DNA from: Kocuria varians
GTDB lineage: Bacteria > Actinomycetota > Actinomycetes > Actinomycetales > Micrococcaceae
Assembly: GCF_006539885.1 (NCBI RefSeq)
Contig: NZ_BJNW01000017.1
Coordinates: forward strand, 17,973-81,972
DNA: 64,000 nt
Direction: 5' to 3'
Below the pieces are notes generated by a model. It searched no databases and was not told the origin of the DNA. It saw only the letters and a program-made list of their open reading frames with translations. How positions within the stretch are numbered: position 1 is the first letter of the stretch; each line of letters starts with the position of its first letter. Positions 17,880 through 27,779 of this stretch are shown here, piece by piece. The translations under genes and the position numbers were made by a program.

Positions 17880-18350
17880 TCAGCGCGTGAGGATCGCGTG
17901 CAGCACGCGCGGCGGGACCATCTCCGCGACGTCCCCGCCCAGGGAGGCCACCTCCATCACGAGCGAGGAGGAGACGTGCAGCAGCGAGGGCTCCCCCGGG
18001 AGGAAGACCGTCTCGACCCCCGTGAGCGAGCGGTTCATGGTGGCCATGGGCAGCTCGTAGTCGTAGTCCGCACCGTTGCGCAGCCCCTTCACAAGCGCCA
18101 CGGCCTCGCGCTGCGCCGCGTAGTCCGCGATGAGTCCGGAGGCGAGCGGTTCCACGACCACACCGGGCTCGTCCGCGAAGACCTCGCGGACCATGGCGAT
18201 CCGCTCCTGCTCCGTGAACCGGTGGGACTTGTGCGGGTTCGTGGACACCGCCACGACCACCTCGTCGAAGAGGCGGGCGGCGCGGCGGATGACCGCGCAG
18301 TGTCCCAGGTGCAGCGGGTCGAAGGACCCCGGGCAGATGGCGCGTTTCAT
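17880..18350 (-). CDS. coaD: Phosphopantetheine adenylyltransferase
   Basis: Penultimate enzyme of coenzyme A synthesis: 4'-phosphopantetheine plus ATP gives dephospho-CoA. The protein is 156 aa, the family norm. The nucleotidyltransferase motifs are ICPGSFDPLHLGH at the start and LLHVSSSLVMEVASLGGDV in the C-terminal half. ATG at 18350 lies 7 nt from a TAGGGT box (18358-18363) with no ribosome site, so it is probably leaderless; a longer open frame upstream is ignored because it precedes this promoter. It is usually adjacent to rsmD; here a plus-strand aminotransferase intervenes. The 130 nt after its stop contain the GACGACGCCGC word (17825-17835) and a small CGCCCC/GGGGCG hairpin. Confidence 0.96.
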   Translation of the reverse strand: MKRAICPGSFDPLHLGHCAVIRRAARLFDEVVVAVSTNPHKSHRFTEQERIAMVREVFADEPGVVVEPLASGLIADYAAQREAVALVKGLRNGADYDYELPMATMNRSLTGVETVFLPGEPSLLHVSSSLVMEVASLGGDVAEMVPPRVLHAILTR

Positions 18351-18438
18351 GCGCTCCACCCTAGCGGCCCCGCCCGAGCCGCACGGCGGGAAGCTGGCCC
18401 GGCGGCGTCGTCGTGACGGGGGCACCGCCCCGCTTTCC

Positions 18439-18444
18439 TAGACT
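18439..18444 (+). promoter_or_regulatory. -10 box of a leaderless promoter
   Basis: TAGACT followed by six bases and the ATG at 18451. The spacing puts the transcription start on the A of the start codon, and no ribosome-binding site is present. GTGACG about 19 nt upstream is a possible -35. Confidence 0.6.
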
Positions 18445-18450
18445 GTTCCC

Positions 18451-19710
18451 ATGACCGCGACTCCGCAGAACCCTCGCTCAGCAGCCGTCCCCGCGGGCCG
18501 GGAGCCCCTCCGCGCCGCCCCGTGGCAGCGCATGGCGGACGGGGGCGGGCTGCTGGACCCGTCCGGGCAGCTGCGCTCCACGATCTTCGAGGAGATGACG
18601 GCACTGGCCCGGCGCACGGGGTCCGTGAACCTCGGCCAGGGCTTCCCGGACTTCGACCCGCCCCGCGAGATGGTCGACGCCGCGGTGGCCGCCCTGCACG
18701 CCGGTCACCACCAGTACGCGCCCATCGTGGGCGTCCCCGCCCTGCGTGAAGCGGTGGCCGCGCACCAGCGGGAGCACTACGGCCTCGCCCTCGACCCGGA
18801 CGGCCAGGTGACCGTGTGCGCCGGGGCCACCGAGGGCATGACCGCGGCCCTGCTGTCCCTGCTGCAGCCCGGGGACGAGGTGGTGATGTTCGAGCCGCGC
18901 TACGACCTCTACGGCGCGGTGGTCGATTTCGCCCAGGCCGTCCCCGTGGCCGTCCCGCTGCTGCCGCCCACCTTCACGCCCGACCCCGACGACGTCCGCG
19001 CCGCCTTCTCCCCGCGCACCCGCGCCGTGATCCTCAACGACCCCCACAACCCCACGGGCACGGTGGCCTCCCGCGAGTTCAAGCAGCAGCTCGTGGAACT
19101 CGCGACGGAGTTCGACGCCGTGATCCTCACGGACGAGGTCTACGAGCACCTGCGCTACGACGGCCCCCACGAGCCCATCGCCCAGCTGCCCGGTGCGGCG
19201 GCCCGGACCCTGAGCGTCTCCTCCGCGGGCAAGACCTTCTCGGCCACGGGCTGGCGCGTGGGCTGGGTCAGCGGACCGCGGGACCTGGTCAGCGGCGTGA
19301 CCGCCGTGAAGACCTACCTCTCCCACAGTGCCGCGGCTCCCCTGCAGCACGCGGTCGCCACCGCGCTGTGCTCACCGGCGTCCTTCTACGAGCGGCTGCT
19401 CGGAGACTACCGCGAGCGCCGGGACGTGGTGGTCTCCGGGCTGCGGGCGGCGGGGCTGCACCCGCCGATGCCCGAGGGCACGTTCTTCACGGTGGCGGAC
19501 GTCAGCGACCTCTACCCGCTGGCCGGTGTCCAGGACGCCACGGGCCTCGCGCACCACTGGGCCGAGACCGCCGGCGTGGTGGGCATACCGGTGTCCGCGT
19601 TCGCGGGGCCGGGCAACCGCGGACTCTACGCGGACTGGCTGCGGCTCGCGTTCTGCAAGCGCACGGACGTGCTGCGCGGTGCCATGGCGGGGTTGGCCGC
19701 GTCCATCTGA
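18451..19710 (+). CDS. PLP-dependent aminotransferase, class I/II
   Basis: Fold-type I aminotransferase, 419 aa. Visible features: GQGFPDFDPP (substrate loop), YAPIVGVPALREAVA, the cofactor-binding region VCAGATEGMTAALLSLLQPGDEV, the NDPHNPTG motif, TDEVYEHLRYDG, and the PLP lysine in SSAGKTFSATGWRVGW. This pattern fits the YbdL/kynurenine-aminotransferase-like group, annotated in actinobacteria as DapC-like or methionine/aromatic aminotransferase. The exact substrate cannot be settled from sequence. Leaderless start, see 18439. It is divergent from coaD and convergent with rsmD, and interrupts the usual rsmD-coaD adjacency. Confidence 0.88.
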   Translation: MTATPQNPRSAAVPAGREPLRAAPWQRMADGGGLLDPSGQLRSTIFEEMTALARRTGSVNLGQGFPDFDPPREMVDAAVAALHAGHHQYAPIVGVPALREAVAAHQREHYGLALDPDGQVTVCAGATEGMTAALLSLLQPGDEVVMFEPRYDLYGAVVDFAQAVPVAVPLLPPTFTPDPDDVRAAFSPRTRAVILNDPHNPTGTVASREFKQQLVELATEFDAVILTDEVYEHLRYDGPHEPIAQLPGAAARTLSVSSAGKTFSATGWRVGWVSGPRDLVSGVTAVKTYLSHSAAAPLQHAVATALCSPASFYERLLGDYRERRDVVVSGLRAAGLHPPMPEGTFFTVADVSDLYPLAGVQDATGLAHHWAETAGVVGIPVSAFAGPGNRGLYADWLRLAFCKRTDVLRGAMAGLAASI

Positions 19711-19744
19711 CGGGCTGGGACAGACCCGCGCCCGGCGGCGTGGG

Positions 19745-20326
19745 TCACGACGCCGCGGCGTCGTGCTCCGCCTCGAGATACCAGATGCGCGTCTCGCCGT
19801 GGTCGCTGGCCTCGAAGCGTCGCAGACCGGCGGGCCAGGCGGGTTCCTCCGTGCGCGCCGAGCGCTCGACCACGACCACCCCGCCCGGACCCAGCCGGTC
19901 GGCCAGGGGCACGAGGGTGCTCGCGAGCTCGTCGTTCTCCAGCGGGTACGGCGGATCCACGAGCACGAGGTCCCAGCGGTGGAACGGGGCGCGCCCCAGG
20001 TACCCGGCAACGGCCGACTGCACCGTGGTGATCTTGGTGTCCGGGCAGGCGGCCCGCAGGATCTCGGCGTTCGCACGGCAGACCTTCGCCGCGGCACCGG
20101 CGCGCTCCACCAGCGTCACGGTCGAAGCACCCCGGCTCGCCGCCTCCAGCCCCAGGGCGCCGGAGCCTGCGAAGAGGTCCAGCACGCGCGCGCCGTCGCA
20201 CATGCCCCAGGCGTCCAGGCGCGCGAACAGCGACTCCTTGACCCGGTCCGTGGTCGGGCGCGTGGCCGAACCCGGGACGGAGTGCAGCCGCTGGCCACCG
20301 GCTCGTCCGGCAATGATGCGTGTCAT
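19745..20326 (-). CDS. rsmD: 16S rRNA (guanine966-N2)-methyltransferase RsmD
   Basis: SAM-dependent methyltransferase for G966 of 16S rRNA, 193 aa. It begins MTRIIAGRAGGQRL, a family hallmark. Motif I is VLDLFAGSGALGLEAASRGA and motif IV is LVLVDPPYPLEND. ATG at 20326 overlaps the recG stop by 4 bp (ATGA), so the two are translationally coupled. The C-terminal codons lie in a 20-bp palindrome (19746-19765). It converges on the aminotransferase with a 34-bp gap. Confidence 0.95.
   Translation of the reverse strand: MTRIIAGRAGGQRLHSVPGSATRPTTDRVKESLFARLDAWGMCDGARVLDLFAGSGALGLEAASRGASTVTLVERAGAAAKVCRANAEILRAACPDTKITTVQSAVAGYLGRAPFHRWDLVLVDPPYPLENDELASTLVPLADRLGPGGVVVVERSARTEEPAWPAGLRRFEASDHGETRIWYLEAEHDAAAS
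19746..19765. repeat. 20-bp palindrome at the rsmD/aminotransferase junction
   Basis: A perfect palindrome with half-site CACGACGCCG lies over the last codons of rsmD, next to the converging aminotransferase. It is built from the same CGACGCCGCGG word as the terminators at 38701, 43711 and 57768. It may serve as part of a bidirectional terminator. Confidence 0.6.
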
Positions 20327-22614
20327 CCTCGCTCCAGGAAGGCTTGTCGGTCCTCGTCCAGGACCCGTCCGATGGCGACCCGCAGGTCCGGGTGGGCCGT
20401 GAGCTGCGGGTCCTCGGTGATCACGGCCTCGGCGGCGGTGCGGGCGCGGGCCACGAGGGCCTCGTCCCGCAGGACGCCCACCCACCGCAGGCCGGAGCGC
20501 CCACCGGACTGGGACGCTCCGAGGATGTCCCCCTCCTTGCGCAGCCGCAGGTCCACCTCCGCGAGCTCGAAGCCGTCGGTGGTCGCCGCGACGGCGTCCA
20601 GCCGCGTGCGTGCCGGGTGCTCCGGCAGCGTGCGGGTCACGAGCAGGCACGTGCTCGCGTGCTCGCCGCGTCCGATCCGCCCCCTCAGCTGGTGCAGCTG
20701 GGAGATCCCGAACCGCTCGGGGTCCACGACCACCATCAGGGTGGCGTTGGGGACGTCCACCCCCACCTCGATCACCGTGGTGGCCACGAGCACGTCCACG
20801 GTCCCGGCCGCGACGTCCGCCATGGTGCGGGCCTTGACCTGCGCGTCCTGGCGGCCGTGCAGGACGCCCACCCGGGCGCCGCGCAGCTCCGGGCGGGCCG
20901 TGACGAGCTCCTCGAGCCACGCGACCGTTGCCGGCTCCGGCTCTTCCGGATCAGCCTCGAGCGACTCCCGCAGACTCGTGAAGGAGGGCACGGCGGCGTC
21001 GTCGCCGATCTTGGGGGCGACCACGTAGACCTGGTGACCGTTCGCAATGTGCTCCGCGGCCAGCTGCCACACGCGGCGCTCCCACGCGGGGCCGTGCTCG
21101 GCGAGACCCACCACGTGCGTCTCAATGGGTTGGCGACCACCGGGCAACTCGCGCAGCGTGCTCACGTCCAGGTCACCAAACACCGTCATGGCCACCGTGC
21201 GAGGGATGGGCGTGGCGGTCATGACCAGGGTGTGGGGGCTCGTGCCGGCCTTGTCCCGCAGGGCGTCGCGCTGCTCCACGCCGAAGCGGTGCTGCTCGTC
21301 CACCACCGCGAGTCCCAGGTCCGCGAACTGCACGGCCTCCTGGATCAGCGCGTGCGTGCCCACGACGATCCCCGCCGCGCCGCTCGCGATGTCCAGCAGT
21401 GCCTTGCGGCGCGCCGTGGCGCCCATGCTCCCGGTGAGCAGGGTGACCTCCGTGGCGTGGTCGTCGCCTCCCAGCCGACCCGGCATAGCGAGGGGACCCA
21501 GGGCGCGGGTGATCTTCTCGTGGTGCTGCGTGGCGAGCACCTCGGTGGGCGCGAGCATGGCCGCCTGCCCGCCGGCATCCACGATCTGCAGCATGGCGCG
21601 CAGGGCCACCACGGTCTTGCCGGAGCCCACGTCACCCTGCAGCAGCCGGTTCATGGGTGCGGTGCCCGCCAGCTCCGCGGAGATCTGCTCCCCGACCTCG
21701 CGCTGCCTCGGCGTGAGCTCGAACGGCAGGGAGGCATCGAAGCGCGCCAGGAGCCCGTCCTCGACCACGGGTCGGGGCGCCACCGGGTGCGCGGCGTGCT
21801 CGGCGCGGCGACGCCTCAGCTCCGTCTGCAGCACGAACGCCTCCTGGAAGCGGAAGCGGCGCTGCGCGGCCTCGTACGCGGCCACCGACTCCGGCCGGTG
21901 CAGGTCCCGGTACGCCTGCCCCGGGGGTACGAGCTTCTCCGCGGCCACGACCTCCGGCGGGAGCGGGTCCGCGAGCGAGTCCAGGTCCGCCGTGACCAGC
22001 ACCTGGTGCACCACCTTGGCGATCCGCGGGGTGGTCAGCTTCGCGGTCTCCGGGTAGACGGGGATGGGCAGCAGCTCCCCGTCCTCCGAGCGTTCGAGGG
22101 ACTCGGGCGCCTCCACGGGGGCGTAGTCCGCGCCCGCCATGGACAGCGTGCCGCGGTAGAACTCGGGTTTGCCCGTGAACAGGGCGAGCGAGCCCACGGG
22201 GAGGTCCTTCTGCGCGGAGTACGCGTTGAAGAAGGTGATCTTCAGGCTGGCCCCGGTGTCGTCCGCGACCGTGACGTCCGTGAGGCTGCGGCGCGGATCG
22301 CTGCGCATCCGCCGGGTGCTGGAACTCTCCACGCGCGCGACGAACGAGGTGCGCTCCCCCGCGACCAGCTCCGTGAGCGCCTGGATCTTCCCGCGACGGA
22401 TGTAGCGCCGGGGAGAGTGGTCCAGCAGCTGGCCCACGGTGGTGATGCCGAGCTCCTTCTCGAGCAGGGCCACGGTGGAGCGCGGCGAGTTCCCCGGGAC
22501 GTAGCGCGTGAGGGGCTGGTCGAGGAGGTCCGCGAACGCGGTGACGCCCGTTCCCGTGCCGACCGGGGTGGGCGCGGCTCCGGCACCGGCGGCCGCGGTG
22601 TCGTGGCTGGTCAC
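20323..22614 (-). CDS. recG: ATP-dependent DNA helicase RecG
   Basis: Branch-migrating helicase for stalled forks and Holliday junctions, 763 aa. The N-terminal wedge/OB region includes GQLLDHSPRRYI and VARVESSSTRRM (about residues 60-110). Helicase motif I is LLQGDVGSGKTVVALRAML, motif II is the DEQH box (VVDEQHRFGVEQRDAL), motif III is MTATPIPRT, and motif VI is LRGRIGRGEHASTCLL. GTG at 22614 overlaps the stop of the DAK2 gene (GTGA). The 3' end overlaps rsmD by 4 bp. The first 25 residues are low-complexity Ala/Gly/Thr, and the first in-frame Met is much later, so GTG is kept. Confidence 0.96.
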   Translation of the reverse strand: MTSHDTAAAGAGAAPTPVGTGTGVTAFADLLDQPLTRYVPGNSPRSTVALLEKELGITTVGQLLDHSPRRYIRRGKIQALTELVAGERTSFVARVESSSTRRMRSDPRRSLTDVTVADDTGASLKITFFNAYSAQKDLPVGSLALFTGKPEFYRGTLSMAGADYAPVEAPESLERSEDGELLPIPVYPETAKLTTPRIAKVVHQVLVTADLDSLADPLPPEVVAAEKLVPPGQAYRDLHRPESVAAYEAAQRRFRFQEAFVLQTELRRRRAEHAAHPVAPRPVVEDGLLARFDASLPFELTPRQREVGEQISAELAGTAPMNRLLQGDVGSGKTVVALRAMLQIVDAGGQAAMLAPTEVLATQHHEKITRALGPLAMPGRLGGDDHATEVTLLTGSMGATARRKALLDIASGAAGIVVGTHALIQEAVQFADLGLAVVDEQHRFGVEQRDALRDKAGTSPHTLVMTATPIPRTVAMTVFGDLDVSTLRELPGGRQPIETHVVGLAEHGPAWERRVWQLAAEHIANGHQVYVVAPKIGDDAAVPSFTSLRESLEADPEEPEPATVAWLEELVTARPELRGARVGVLHGRQDAQVKARTMADVAAGTVDVLVATTVIEVGVDVPNATLMVVVDPERFGISQLHQLRGRIGRGEHASTCLLVTRTLPEHPARTRLDAVAATTDGFELAEVDLRLRKEGDILGASQSGGRSGLRWVGVLRDEALVARARTAAEAVITEDPQLTAHPDLRVAIGRVLDEDRQAFLERG

Positions 22615-23558
22615 CGCGGATCCGCCGTGAGCGAGGTGACCGTGACGTTGCGGGCCTTGCCGCGCCGGCGCATGAGCTCCAGGGCCGTGTCCGGGTCCGC
22701 CACGTGCACGTGGACGCGCCACGTGTAGCCGTCCTCGTGCTCGCTCACGGCGCTGACGATCACACTCTCCCCGGCGTCGTCGAGCTCGTGGCGCAGCTCG
22801 GCCGCATCCAGCGCGTGCAGGTCCATGGTCCCCATGACCTCGAAGCCCTCCATCTGCTCCTGGGGCTCGCTCGAGCGCGGCAGGGCGTGGTGGCGCACGA
22901 TCGCCGCCACGGGGTCCGGGGCATCCTCCTCCCCGCCGAGCTCCGAGCGCAGGGCGGAGAGGATCACGAGCATCCCCAGCGCACCGGAGTCCACGGTGCC
23001 GCGCTCGGTCAGGACGGGGATCTGCTCCACGGTGTCCAGCACTGCCTGTGTACACGCCGTGACCATGTCGTCGAGCCACTGGGCGAGCTGCTGGTTGGAG
23101 CCCTCCGGGCAGTCCTCCGGGACGGGCACCTCCCCGGCGGCCTGCAGCACCGAGAGCATGGTGCCGGGCACGGGGTCCGTGAGGGCGGACGAGCAGCGCA
23201 CCCGCGCCGCCATGAACGCGTCCTTGAGCTGCTCCGCGGTGAGCCGGGCGCTGCCCTCCACGGCGTGGCCCATGGCGGTGAGCGTGAGGGCGGCGAGCAT
23301 GCCGGAGTTCCCGCGAGCCTCCTCGAGCGCCGCCTGGCCGGCGTAGAGCAGCAGCTCGCCCACGTCCCTGCCCTCGATCAGGTGCGCGGCCTCAGCGGCG
23401 TGGCCCAGAGTGGTGCTGAGGTTCGCGCCAGTGTCCGCGTCCGCGACGGGGAAGACGTTGAGGTTGTCCAGGACGTCCGCGTGATCGCACAGACCGCGGT
23501 GCGCGGCGTCGAGCCAGCTGCGCACCTCCGCGGTGGACGATCCGGGCTTACGGCTCAA
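22611..23558 (-). CDS. DAK2/DhaL-domain protein (FakA/YloV-like), short form
   Basis: A 315-aa protein with an N-terminal DhaL domain: DNLNVFPVADADTGANLSTTL is the nucleotide/Mg-binding signature and EEARGNSGMLAALTLTAMG follows, with DSGALGMLVIL later. In firmicutes the related FakA phosphorylates fatty acids, and FakA/YloV proteins are usually about 550 aa. Here only DhaL plus a C-terminal part ending in VSEHEDGYTWRVHVHVADPDTALELM is present, so the middle region is short. The likely start is TTG at 23558, overlapping the thiL stop by 11 nt; GTG at 23525 is the alternative. It lies in the standard thiL-DAK2-recG-rsmD order. Confidence 0.82.
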   Translation of the reverse strand: MSRKPGSSTAEVRSWLDAAHRGLCDHADVLDNLNVFPVADADTGANLSTTLGHAAEAAHLIEGRDVGELLLYAGQAALEEARGNSGMLAALTLTAMGHAVEGSARLTAEQLKDAFMAARVRCSSALTDPVPGTMLSVLQAAGEVPVPEDCPEGSNQQLAQWLDDMVTACTQAVLDTVEQIPVLTERGTVDSGALGMLVILSALRSELGGEEDAPDPVAAIVRHHALPRSSEPQEQMEGFEVMGTMDLHALDAAELRHELDDAGESVIVSAVSEHEDGYTWRVHVHVADPDTALELMRRRGKARNVTVTSLTADPR

Positions 23559-24663
23559 AATGATCCCATCCTTCGACGACGTCGCGCCCGAACCACTGCC
23601 GCGGGGAGCGCCCCGCGATCGTGACGGCCGGGCCGGCGCGATGCTGCTCGTGCGCCGCGGTCCCCTCCTCGTCGACCACCCCGGGGGCGGTCCTGGCGGG
23701 TGCCGTGGGTGCACACGAGCCTATCGCACGAGCCCCCGGGGGAAGCGGGGAATCCACAGGGAGGACGGCCAGCAGACCGTGGTCCTCACCGCCCGTGAGC
23801 ACCCACTGCCAGGGGTCCGCGCCGACGGCGCGCGCGGCCGGTTCCAGGGTCTCGGCGGCCGTTTCCAGGGCGGCAGGGTCCAGGTCCACGACGAGCCCCG
23901 AGGCACGAGCGAGCCGCCCGGCGTCCCGCAGCAGGCCGTCCGAGACGTCGAGCATGGCGGTGGCTCCGGCGCGCGCCAGCGCGAGTCCCGCGGTGACGGG
24001 CGGACGGGGCCGCAGCTGCGCGGTGGTGAGCTGCTCCCGCAGCTCCTCCGGGACGCCGTCCCAGGGACCGGGAACCGGGCTCAGCAGGGCGGCGAGACCG
24101 GCTGCCGCGCGGCCGAGCACCCCGGTGTGGACGAGCACACCCCCGGCCGTGGCCCCGGCCCGCAGCACCGGGGGAAGCTCGCAGCGACCCATGGCGGTGG
24201 CGGTGATCGACAGCTCCGTGCCGCGCCCCAGGTCCCCTCCCACGAGCGCGCACTCTGACGCCCCCAGCTCTTCGAAGGCGCGGGAGAGCCCGGTGGCGAA
24301 GTCGGTGACCCACTGCACCGGCGTGTCCCCGGGCAGGGTCAGGGACACGACGATCGCGGTGGGAACGGCACCCATGGAGGCGACGTCCGCGAGGTTCTGG
24401 GCGGCGCACTTGCGGCCCAGGTCCGCGCCCGTCGTGTGTCGGCCACTCGGCCACACCGCGAGGAAGTCCTGCCCCTCGGTGAGCGTGTCCGTGGTGACCA
24501 CCACGCGTCCCCCGGGTGTCGCCACCACCGCGCAGTCGTCCCCCGGACCGGTGAGGACCTGCGCGCCGCGGGTCGTGGCGCCGGGGAGGAACGCCTCCAG
24601 CAGCTGCGACTCGCTCAGCTCGGAGACCGTGGTGCCGGGCCGTGCGGCGGGCTCGTGCGTCAT
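23548..24663 (-). CDS. thiL: Thiamine-monophosphate kinase
   Basis: Phosphorylates thiamine monophosphate to thiamine diphosphate. The protein is 371 aa, of the PurM/ThiL ATP-binding fold. Motifs: TGPGDDCAVVA (Mg/substrate-binding acidic motif), LGRKCAAQNLADVASMGAVPTA, LVGGDLGRG, MLDVSDGLLRDAGRLA and LTGGEDHGLLAVLP. ATG at 24663 follows TAGGGT (24671-24676) by 7 nt with no separate ribosome site, so it is probably leaderless; the same box and spacing precede coaD. The C-terminal segment past GARAIG is longer than in E. coli ThiL. It is divergent from the DUF3515 lipoprotein gene with 67 bp between starts. Confidence 0.95.
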   Translation of the reverse strand: MTHEPAARPGTTVSELSESQLLEAFLPGATTRGAQVLTGPGDDCAVVATPGGRVVVTTDTLTEGQDFLAVWPSGRHTTGADLGRKCAAQNLADVASMGAVPTAIVVSLTLPGDTPVQWVTDFATGLSRAFEELGASECALVGGDLGRGTELSITATAMGRCELPPVLRAGATAGGVLVHTGVLGRAAAGLAALLSPVPGPWDGVPEELREQLTTAQLRPRPPVTAGLALARAGATAMLDVSDGLLRDAGRLARASGLVVDLDPAALETAAETLEPAARAVGADPWQWVLTGGEDHGLLAVLPVDSPLPPGARAIGSCAPTAPARTAPGVVDEEGTAAHEQHRAGPAVTIAGRSPRQWFGRDVVEGWDHFEP

Positions 24664-24730
24664 GCTCCTCACCCTAGCCACGGGGTCCGACGCGCTGAAG
24701 GAGCACGGTCCACCGCCTATCCTGGAGGGC

Positions 24731-25378
24731 ATGGCTCTCCCCTCTGCACACCGTCCCGCCGCCGCCGGGCACCCCACCACGGAGCATGCGCTCCGGTCCC
24801 CGGCTCCCGTGGCCGGAACACGTGGGAGGCGCGGCGAGACCACGGGACGGACGCGCGGGCAGGGCGGGGCGGCGTCGTCGTCCCGGGCACGACGACGCCG
24901 CGTGGCCGGGACCGCCGGGCTGCTCGCCGGGGCGCTCGCGCTCACCGGGTGCGGTGCCACGGTGACCGTGGACGGCGCCCCGGACGCCGCGAACCCCGCG
25001 TGCGCACCCGTCATGCTCGCCATGCCGGGCTCGGTGAGCGACCTGGACCAGCGCGAGACCTCGAGCCAGGGCACCACGGCGTACGGTGACCCCTCCGCGA
25101 TGATCGTGCGCTGCGGCGTGGACGAGCCCGGCCCCACCACGGACCCCTGCACGAACGTGAACGGCGTGGACTGGCTGATCTCCGAGGTCAAGGACCAGAA
25201 GGACCAGTGGCGCGCCGTGACCTACGGGCGCTCCCCCGCCGTGGAGGTGCTCTTCGACGGCGGCCGCGTGCCCTCCTCGACCGCGCTGGTGGACACCGGT
25301 GCCGCGGTGCAGAGCATCCCGCAGACCCACAAGTGCCTCTCGGTCAAGGACACCCTGGAGCAGCAGGGCACCTCCTGA
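24731..25378 (+). CDS. DUF3515 lipoprotein
   Basis: Predicted lipoprotein of the actinobacterial DUF3515 family, 215 aa from ATG 24731. A lipobox LALTGC is preceded by a hydrophobic stretch AGTAGLLAGALAL. The mature part contains paired Cys and the family-like end QSIPQTHKCLSVKDTL. A TATCCT box 7 nt before the ATG suggests a leaderless start. That start leaves about 75 residues of basic low-complexity sequence before the lipobox, much longer than a signal peptide. GTG at 24902 would give a compact signal peptide directly, so the true start is doubtful. Its position between thiL and ddl is conserved in actinobacteria. Confidence 0.82.
   Translation: MALPSAHRPAAAGHPTTEHALRSPAPVAGTRGRRGETTGRTRGQGGAASSSRARRRRVAGTAGLLAGALALTGCGATVTVDGAPDAANPACAPVMLAMPGSVSDLDQRETSSQGTTAYGDPSAMIVRCGVDEPGPTTDPCTNVNGVDWLISEVKDQKDQWRAVTYGRSPAVEVLFDGGRVPSSTALVDTGAAVQSIPQTHKCLSVKDTLEQQGTS
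24869..24901. repeat. Inverted repeat with GACGACGCCGC arms inside the DUF3515 N-terminus
   Basis: Arms GCGGCGTCGTCGT (24869-24881) and its exact complement (24889-24901) flank CCCGGGC. It ends one base before a GTG at 24902 that could be the real start of the lipoprotein. Confidence 0.7.
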
Positions 25379-25472
25379 GCCTCGCCGGACCCCCGACGAC
25401 GCCGCGGTGGGAGGACGCCGCAGCCGCGCGGCCCCACGAACCGGTGATGCTCTCCGCGACCCGGTCAGGCGT

Positions 25473-25560
25473 GTCGTGAACCAGCCGTGCGGGCCGGGGC
25501 CATGGCAGGGCTCCCGCCGCCCCACACACCCGTCATGAACCAGCCGTGAAGGCCGGGGAC
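25473..25560. repeat. Two-copy direct repeat between DUF3515 and ddl
   Basis: TGAACCAGCCGTG followed by two variable bases and GGCCGGGG occurs at 25477-25499 and 25536-25558, a 59-bp period with two mismatches. It lies just past the ddl stop, within a 182-bp non-coding gap that also holds the word CGACGACGCCGCGG at 25394-25407. Function unknown. Confidence 0.6.
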
Positions 25561-26708
<1,148 letters not shown>

Positions 26709-26712
<4 letters not shown>

Positions 26713-27779
26713 GCGGTGTTCCCTTCGGATTTCAGGTCTCGGCCCAGCAGTCGGGGGGCCAGTTCGTGCACGGGGGCGTCGCCCTGCAGCACACTCACCA
26801 CGGCGTCCGTGATGGGCATGTCCACACCGTGACGGCGGGCGAGGTCGAGCACCGCGGGGGCGGACGTGATGCCCTCCGCGGTCTGGGTCATGGCGTCCTG
26901 CACCTGCCCGGGCGTGAGGCCCGAGCCCAGCAGACGGCCAGCAGTGCGGTTGCGGGACAGGGAGGAGGAGCACGTGGCCACCAGGTCCCCCATGCCGGAC
27001 AGCCCCGAGAGCGTGGTCAGCTCCCCGCCCAGGGCCAGGGCGAGCCGCGTGGTCTCCGCGAGCCCCCGGGTCATCACCGAGGCCTTGGAGTTGTCCCCGT
27101 AGCCGCGGCCGTCGCAGATGCCCACGCACAGCGCGATCACGTTCTTCACGATCCCGCCGATCTCGGTGCCCACGACGTCCGTGTTGGTGTACGGCCGGAA
27201 GTAGGGGGCCGCGCAGCAGCGGGCCACCCAGGCCGCGGTCCCGTGCTCCGGTGCGGCGACCACCGACGCGGTGGGCTCCTCCCGCGCGATCTCCATGGCG
27301 AGGTTCGGCCCGGAGAGCACGCACGTGCGCCGCGCCCACTCCTGCTCGGACTCCTCCGTGGTCTCGCCCAGTACTTGCGCGACGACCTCGGTCATCCGCA
27401 GCCCGGTGGTCGACTCCAGACCCTTGGCGAGGGAGAGGACGACGGCGCCCGGGGCCAGGTGGGGTGCGGCGACGGCCAGCTGCGCGCGCAGGGACTGGGC
27501 GGGGATCGCCGCCACCACGAGCGTTGCTCCGTCCAGTGCCGCCGCGAGGTTGCTCGAGTACTCGAGCCCCTCCGGCAGGTCCACGCCCGGGACGTAGCGC
27601 TCGTTGCGGTGCTCACGGGCGAGCGTGGCCATCGACTCCGGGGAGCGGCCCCACAGGCAGACCGTGCGCCGGGCACCGGCCTCCGCGGCGGCGTCGGCGA
27701 GCACCTTGGCGAAGGTGGTGCCCCACGAACCCGCGCCCAGAACGGTGATCTTCTCGGGTCCCGCGCCCGCGCGCGTCAC
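26709..27779 (-). CDS. gpsA: Glycerol-3-phosphate dehydrogenase [NAD(P)+]
   Basis: Makes sn-glycerol-3-phosphate from dihydroxyacetone phosphate for phospholipids, 356 aa. The Rossmann motif ITVLGAGSWGTTFAKVLAD is at residues 11-29. LSLAKGLE and LSGPNLAMEIA are the substrate-side motifs, and GTEIGGIVKNVIALCVGICDGRGYGDN carries the catalytic lysine. GTG at 27779 overlaps the plsC stop by 4 bp. The pairing with an acyltransferase that uses its product is functionally coherent. Confidence 0.96.

Noticed and set aside
20323..23079. Long N-terminal extension of RecG into the DAK2 gene
   Set aside because: The extra residues are an out-of-frame reading of the DAK2 gene. GTG at 22614 overlaps the DAK2 stop in a typical coupled arrangement.
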